Below are positions 62,301 to 64,000 of a DNA stretch of 64,000 nt, one piece after another; position 1 is the stretch's first letter; each line of letters begins with the position of its first letter. The position numbers and the translations under genes were made by a program. Source of the DNA: Aphelocoma coerulescens (Eukaryota; Chordata; Aves; Passeriformes; Corvidae); NCBI RefSeq assembly GCF_041296385.1, contig NC_091014.1:16963578-17027577 (forward strand), written 5' to 3'. The notes under the pieces were generated by a model. It saw only the letters and a program-made list of their open reading frames with translations. It had not been told where the DNA came from and made no database searches.

Positions 62301-64000
62301 AAACTCCTGTTCATCCTGAGCAATTTCAGTGACCTGCTAAACTAAATGCACTGGCAGGACTTCCATTTAGTTAGTAATTCACAGCTGTCACTGGAGACAT
62401 CTCTCTACAAAGAAAACTGTTTTCCTTCCATGTTTATTTGTTCAGCAGAACCTGCTGCATAACAATGTCAATTATTTGCCTTATCAGTGTGTAACCCTGG
62501 AGAAGACTAAAATCACAGGAGCCCGTACACTTGACAACCAAACTCAATCAAAACTACTGATAAGAGAACAAAGAGAAACCAGAAGCTTTTGGAGTATGAG
62601 CTGAGTAATAGGATGAAGTGACATATGCCTTTCTTTGAGACAAGCAGATGGAGGAGGATTAATTTTCTTTCTTTCAATTTTCTGTTCTCTCCTATGGTTT
62701 CCTAAATGCTAGTGCTTGTAGATTTTGCTGTCTTACAAAATTGTCTCATTGCAACTGCAAGACAGTAAAAATAACAAGAACTGAAATGTCTATTGTTTTG
62801 TCATTCTTGTAAACAAATCAGAATTAGATTTTTTTCCAGAAATGTCATTATGGCAGATTTACTATTGTAGCCTCCTGGTTAGATCTTTCACCTGCCATAA
62901 AGAGTAAAATCTTTGCACAACTTGTTTGCTCTCTGTAGCATTTTTTGCATTAGACACTCCTTTTCAAATATACTGAGAGCTCTCATTTATCCCATCCTAA
63001 CTTGTTTTCTTCACAGTAGCATTTGCTTGCTGTTAGCTGAATGGATAGCGATGGTTCCATCCAGTCCTTGGCAGCTGATGCACTAAAGCTTTGTGTTAAT
63101 TTTTTTTCCTTGCAATTCTCACACATCTTGCTTAATTTCAGGTGCTGATCCCCATAGGTCAGCAGGTTAAACAGGGGCATCTGAAATCCTTAATAGCTGT
63201 TGTTCTCTCCCATATCCTTTCTTAAATATTGCCACCCTGAGAAAAGATGACAGAGCATGGCACGGAACTGCTACGGCAGCGCCAGTTCACAGGCAAGCCT
63301 ATTAAAGCAACCCGAAATTGCCAGCAGTAATGTACCTCTGCAAGTTATATTTCATGTAGTTGACGTCTTTATTCTCTTCTGTGAGAAAAGGTCACATCTC
63401 CCAAGCTGTGCTATAGTTTCCTTTCTAGGAGATTACTGTGATAAATACTGGAATTCCTCCTCTCATCTGCCTGCTAAAGATGAGGGATGTGTCACTGTAG
63501 GTGACCAGCCCATCAAACACTTATGTTATACCATGCAGTGCATCACTGAAATGTTTATACATTAGAACTGTTAGTGTGTTTTTTGCCAGACCCTGAAACA
63601 CTTTTTGGTCATGTTTATTTATTTAAACAAAATGACATTTTATTCACAAGGTGTATTTTTGTAAAAGAAATAATGTTGTCACAAGTCCAGTTATCCAAAC
63701 AAAATGAATTTGGGTATAATGTTGTCCTTAAAACCTATTTGGATTATGTGGTTTTTCTTTGGATAACCATTTCAGATAGATTTTTTGAGGCTTTTCTTTG
63801 AATCTCTGAAGGCCACAACCTTCTTCTTAATGTAATTTGAATTTTTACAAAACCAAGTGTGTGTAAGAACCCAACACCTGGGAGAAATACAGCAAAATAT
63901 TACTCATATTTGATTTATGTAATACTAGCTGTTGCATGCTAAAATAATTATTATGAAAACAGTATTTTCTCTCCCTATTGATTCTCTCTGGTTTTAGTAA

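Larger units (their letters stand above)
46513..64000 (+). other. TBC1D22A: 5' part of the following TBC1D22A intron
   Basis: This begins with the GTAAGT donor at 46513 and runs past the window end without a recognisable TBC1D22A exon. It contains a pair of about 290-bp inverted repeats (56177-56465 and 59062-59348), an AT-rich 23-bp tandem duplication (48599-48642) and an AT hairpin (51034-51084). The stretches 46513-56176 and 59349-64000 otherwise show only AT-rich unique sequence. The largest uninterrupted frames (about 100-120 codons) match nothing I recognise. Confidence 0.75.

Noticed and set aside
63257..63565. 102-codon plus-strand frame starting MARNCYGSASSQ
   Set aside because: A few CpGs at the start make it mildly interesting, but it shows no known motif and does not match the missing TBC1D22A C-terminus.
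1..64000. CRISPR arrays, tRNA or rRNA genes, bacterial operons
   Set aside because: No regularly spaced direct repeats, cloverleaf sequences or dense coding were seen; the window is vertebrate intronic DNA.

Overview
This window is vertebrate nuclear DNA, almost certainly avian. It is AT-rich and intron-dominated, with few repeats. Those repeats are CR1 LINE copies (including one with the typical CR1 3' end and one much older CR1/L3-like copy) and LTR-like fragments of old endogenous retroelements. There are no operons, bacterial genes, CRISPR arrays, tRNAs or rRNAs. The species cannot be fixed from sequence alone.

The only gene I can support is TBC1D22A on the + strand. It encodes a Rab-GAP-type TBC-domain protein. 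Two consecutive internal coding exons are visible: 10213-10340 (128 nt) and 46417-46512 (96 nt). Together they encode about 75 residues of the C-terminal half of the TBC domain. Both have AG acceptors and GTAAGT donors. The exons join in frame, in phase 0, across a 36 kb intron. Residues that distinguish the paralogues (REVPLRC, VRWRKEILEEKDF) favour TBC1D22A over TBC1D22B. The exons upstream, which carry the catalytic Arg and Gln fingers, and the final coding exon lie outside the window.

Layout: 1-10212 is the 3' part of an upstream intron. It holds an antisense LTR-like block (about 240-606), a CR1 3' end (about 5373-6230) and a second, doubly truncated CR1 (about 8060-8625). 10341-46416 is a giant intron. 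It holds two short antisense CR1 fragments (about 24.5 and 29.3 kb), two unexplained coding-like open frames on the minus strand (about 29.7 and 32.2 kb), a stretch that retains CpGs (about 34.0-34.4 kb), an ancient CR1/L3-like element (about 42.6-43.6 kb), and a sense-oriented solo-LTR-like element (45801-46089) only 327 bp before the next exon. 46513-64000 is the start of another long intron. Its main feature is a pair of about 290-bp inverted repeats (56177-56465 and 59062-59348), about 95% identical over their core and separated by 2.6 kb. A pre-mRNA crossing them could form a long double-stranded stem.

The rest is AT-rich intronic sequence with short simple repeats. Most open frames of 60-120 codons look like chance ORFs or lie inside repeats. 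The most unusual structure is the inverted repeat at 56-59 kb. I found no convincing novel gene system.
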